Below, piece by piece: positions 45,815-64,000 of a stretch of DNA of 64,000 nt. The DNA is taken from the NCBI GenBank assembly GCA_964019695.1, contig OZ026525.1, positions 64,946,253 through 65,010,252 of the forward strand. The letters run 5' to 3'. Below the pieces are notes generated by a model, which was not told the DNA's origin, did no database searches, and saw nothing but the letters and a program-made list of their open reading frames with translations. Origin of the DNA: Loripinus fragilis. Its lineage: Eukaryota > Mollusca > Bivalvia > Lucinida > Lucinidae. The translations under genes and the position numbers were made by a program. Every line of letters starts with the position of its first letter. The stretch's first letter is position 1.

Positions 45815-45925
45815 CCAAGGCCCTCGTTATTGGTGTCTAACTCTGAGTTTGTCACTTTCCCATTGGTATCTTGGGTCAGGCGTGGTACTTGATTGTATTG
45901 ATTCATGATCTTTGCACCCTTTCTT
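45815..45925 (+). repeat. Dispersed repeat family C
   Basis: GAGTTTGTCACTTTCCCATT, GGGTCAGGCGTGGTACTTGA and CATGATCTTTGCACCCTT match 30545-30695. It ends about 120 bp upstream of the LENG1 start codon. Confidence 0.8.
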
Positions 45926-45929
45926 ACTA

Positions 45930-46048
45930 TGCTGCATTACTGGGGAGTTAAAATGCGGGGCACCAGTCGTATAATTTCCATTTCCTTCCGGAAAATCAGC
46001 AACAAACTTTTCAAAGGAGCGGAAAACCAAAGCTAAAACGCTAAACAC
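45930..46048 (+). promoter_or_regulatory. LENG1 5' UTR and likely core promoter
   Basis: Non-repetitive sequence between repeat family C and the LENG1 ATG. It contains TTCCTTCCGGAAAA (about 45982-45995), which fits an ETS-type site common in housekeeping promoters. No TATA box is evident. The transcription start is not determinable. Confidence 0.4.
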
Positions 46049-62783
<16,735 letters not shown>

Positions 62784-63154
62784 GTCACATTACTTGAGTA
62801 TACCATATAAGTCCCAATATGTGTACATGTTCCCTCAAGCACTTCTTTAACATGGGTCAAAGTTTTCAGAATTATTGCTGAATTCAGGATTTTGAGGATG
62901 ACTTTCCATGGAATGTCATCCTCAAAATGCTGAATTAAGGAGATTATACTAGTTTCTGTTTATTTTCAGTCTGTCCATTTAAATTTGAAATTTTGGGTAT
63001 TCAGTGGGCATACTGCAAAGATTGAAATTTCGAGAGTTCAGGATTTTGGAAATGTTGAACTTTCACCCATGCTCTAACTCTTCTGCTGCTAATAGTGACT
63101 ATATACCATCTGCTGTATCATCTCGTAGTCCATTTAAAATGTCTCTGTAGTGTA

Positions 63155-63232
63155 GCAAACAGTGTGGACCCAAATCAGACTGCTCCTAAAAGGAGCAGTC
63201 TGATCTGGGATCACACTGTTTGACTATATGCC
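63155..63232. repeat. Hairpin family G, best-preserved copy
   Basis: CAAACAGTGTGGACCCAAAT + CAGACTGCTCCT pairs with AGGAGCAGTCTGATCTGGGA + TCACACTGTTTG. Confidence 0.88.
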
Positions 63233-63724
63233 GAAATTAGTCCTTGGCGAATGCATTTCCATGAAACAGATGACTTCAGTGAACAACATTTTCAGATGCA
63301 TTTTTTCATAGCAGGCTAAGGGTTAAGTGCACATGAGTATACCTTATTTAAGTTAAGATACACACATGCTCATATTCACACACACTGAGTTCTTTTTGGT
63401 CAACTTCTGATTTCCATTTAGCCCAGGGATGCAATTTGATAATTAATATGGGCTCATCTTGTGGGCTCGGATCAGCTAGCTTAACAGGAGCCAGCTGATC
63501 TGGGTATACACTAGTTTCAAAATTTGCATGTTTTATTTTTGAAAGTTTATGTGCACAGTGTGCTCATAAGATCAAATATGGTATTATATTATATTTGGTA
63601 GGAAATCATTTATTTAGCATGAAATTGGCCTGCTCACAAGATAATGGTGCTTATAGCACATAGGTCTAGATAAACACCAAAAAATTGCGTGTAAAAATTT
63701 GGATGTTTTCTTGCCCATAGATTC

Positions 63725-63800
63725 TAACATATGTTTTGGGTGCTCAAAAGAACTGTCTCATCGAGACTGTTCTTTTGAGTACCCACAACATATGTTTTGC
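63725..63800. repeat. Hairpin family H copy
   Basis: TAACATATGTTTTGGGTGCT, CAAAAGAACTGTCTCATCGA and GACTGTTCTTTTGAGTACCC + ACAACATATGTT. Confidence 0.9.
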
Positions 63801-64000
63801 TTGAGAAAAAAAGAAAATTTATTTTTGATTCTGCACCTTTATCTGAAGGCCTGTTGCATAAGTGTAACATTTAAGTCGTCCTTTAAATTTCTTTTAACAG
63901 CTACCTTGATAAATTTTGGTCTGAGCCTTCATTTACTTTCACACTTTATGTATACATGTGAACAGCCAAAGCTTCGTGGACACTGCCAATGCTCAGACTC

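Larger units (their letters stand above)
62784..64000. other. LENG1 3' flank
   Basis: No AATAAA was found downstream of the stop. Contains the palindrome CAGGATTTTGAGGATGAC / GTCATCCTCAAAATGCTGAA (62882-62936), hairpins of family G (63155-63232, 63460-63515) and family H (63725-63800). Confidence 0.5.

Overview
This window is eukaryotic, AT-rich, repeat-dense DNA with spliceosomal introns. It is most likely from a bivalve mollusc. The evidence is the dispersed peptide-coding repeat with the 'DQPAH..RSLI.AF' signature, tRNA-derived SINEs, abundant fold-back/MITE hairpins and long ATCT microsatellites. The species cannot be resolved by eye. There are no prokaryotic features. I found two genes, both by assembling short exons from splice sites, reading-phase continuity and protein motifs. 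Neither gene is visible as one long ORF.

Gene 1 (minus strand, coding 31448 to 16352, nine coding exons, 328 codons predicted) is the main discovery. It encodes two winged-helix domains of the Z-alpha (Z-DNA/Z-RNA binding) type and, near the C-terminus, a RHIM amyloid motif (VQIG core). This is the domain logic of vertebrate ZBP1/DAI, the nucleic-acid sensor that signals to RIPK-type partners. The first winged helix has lost the usual nucleic-acid contact residues. The second keeps the Asn, Arg, Tyr and Trp of the recognition surface. All eight introns are phase 1. The terminal exon lies in one arm of an inverted repeat of about 840 bp per arm (14874-16625), and the other arm holds an inverted copy of that exon with a different C-terminal frame. 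A near-perfect 412-bp palindrome sits in intron 2. The gene therefore carries potential dsRNA-forming sequence in or near its own transcript.

Gene 2 (plus strand, coding 46049 to 62783, seven exons, 289 codons) is a complete LENG1 orthologue (leukocyte receptor cluster member 1; Cir_N-type N-terminus). It starts with a 23-nt coding exon and has a 4.5-kb first intron. Its exon 2 acceptor region is tandemly duplicated with a 100-bp period. Its introns hold a 1-kb perfect ATCT tract, several SINEs, many hairpin MITEs and a TA-flanked TIR element inserted seven bases after the exon 5 donor.

Layout: 1-930 retroelement RT remnant; 1-14.8 kb intergenic repeats (TIR elements, a 144-bp tandem array, fold-backs, SINE and DNA-transposon remnants); 14.9-16.6 kb inverted repeat with the 3' end of gene 1; 16.4-31.5 kb gene 1; 31.5-46 kb divergent intergenic region (minisatellites, a 5S-like segment, a 1-kb fold-back element, a broken non-LTR retrotransposon); 46-62.8 kb LENG1; 62.8-64 kb its 3' flank. 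The two genes are divergently transcribed with about 14.6 kb between their start codons. Nothing suggests they are co-regulated.
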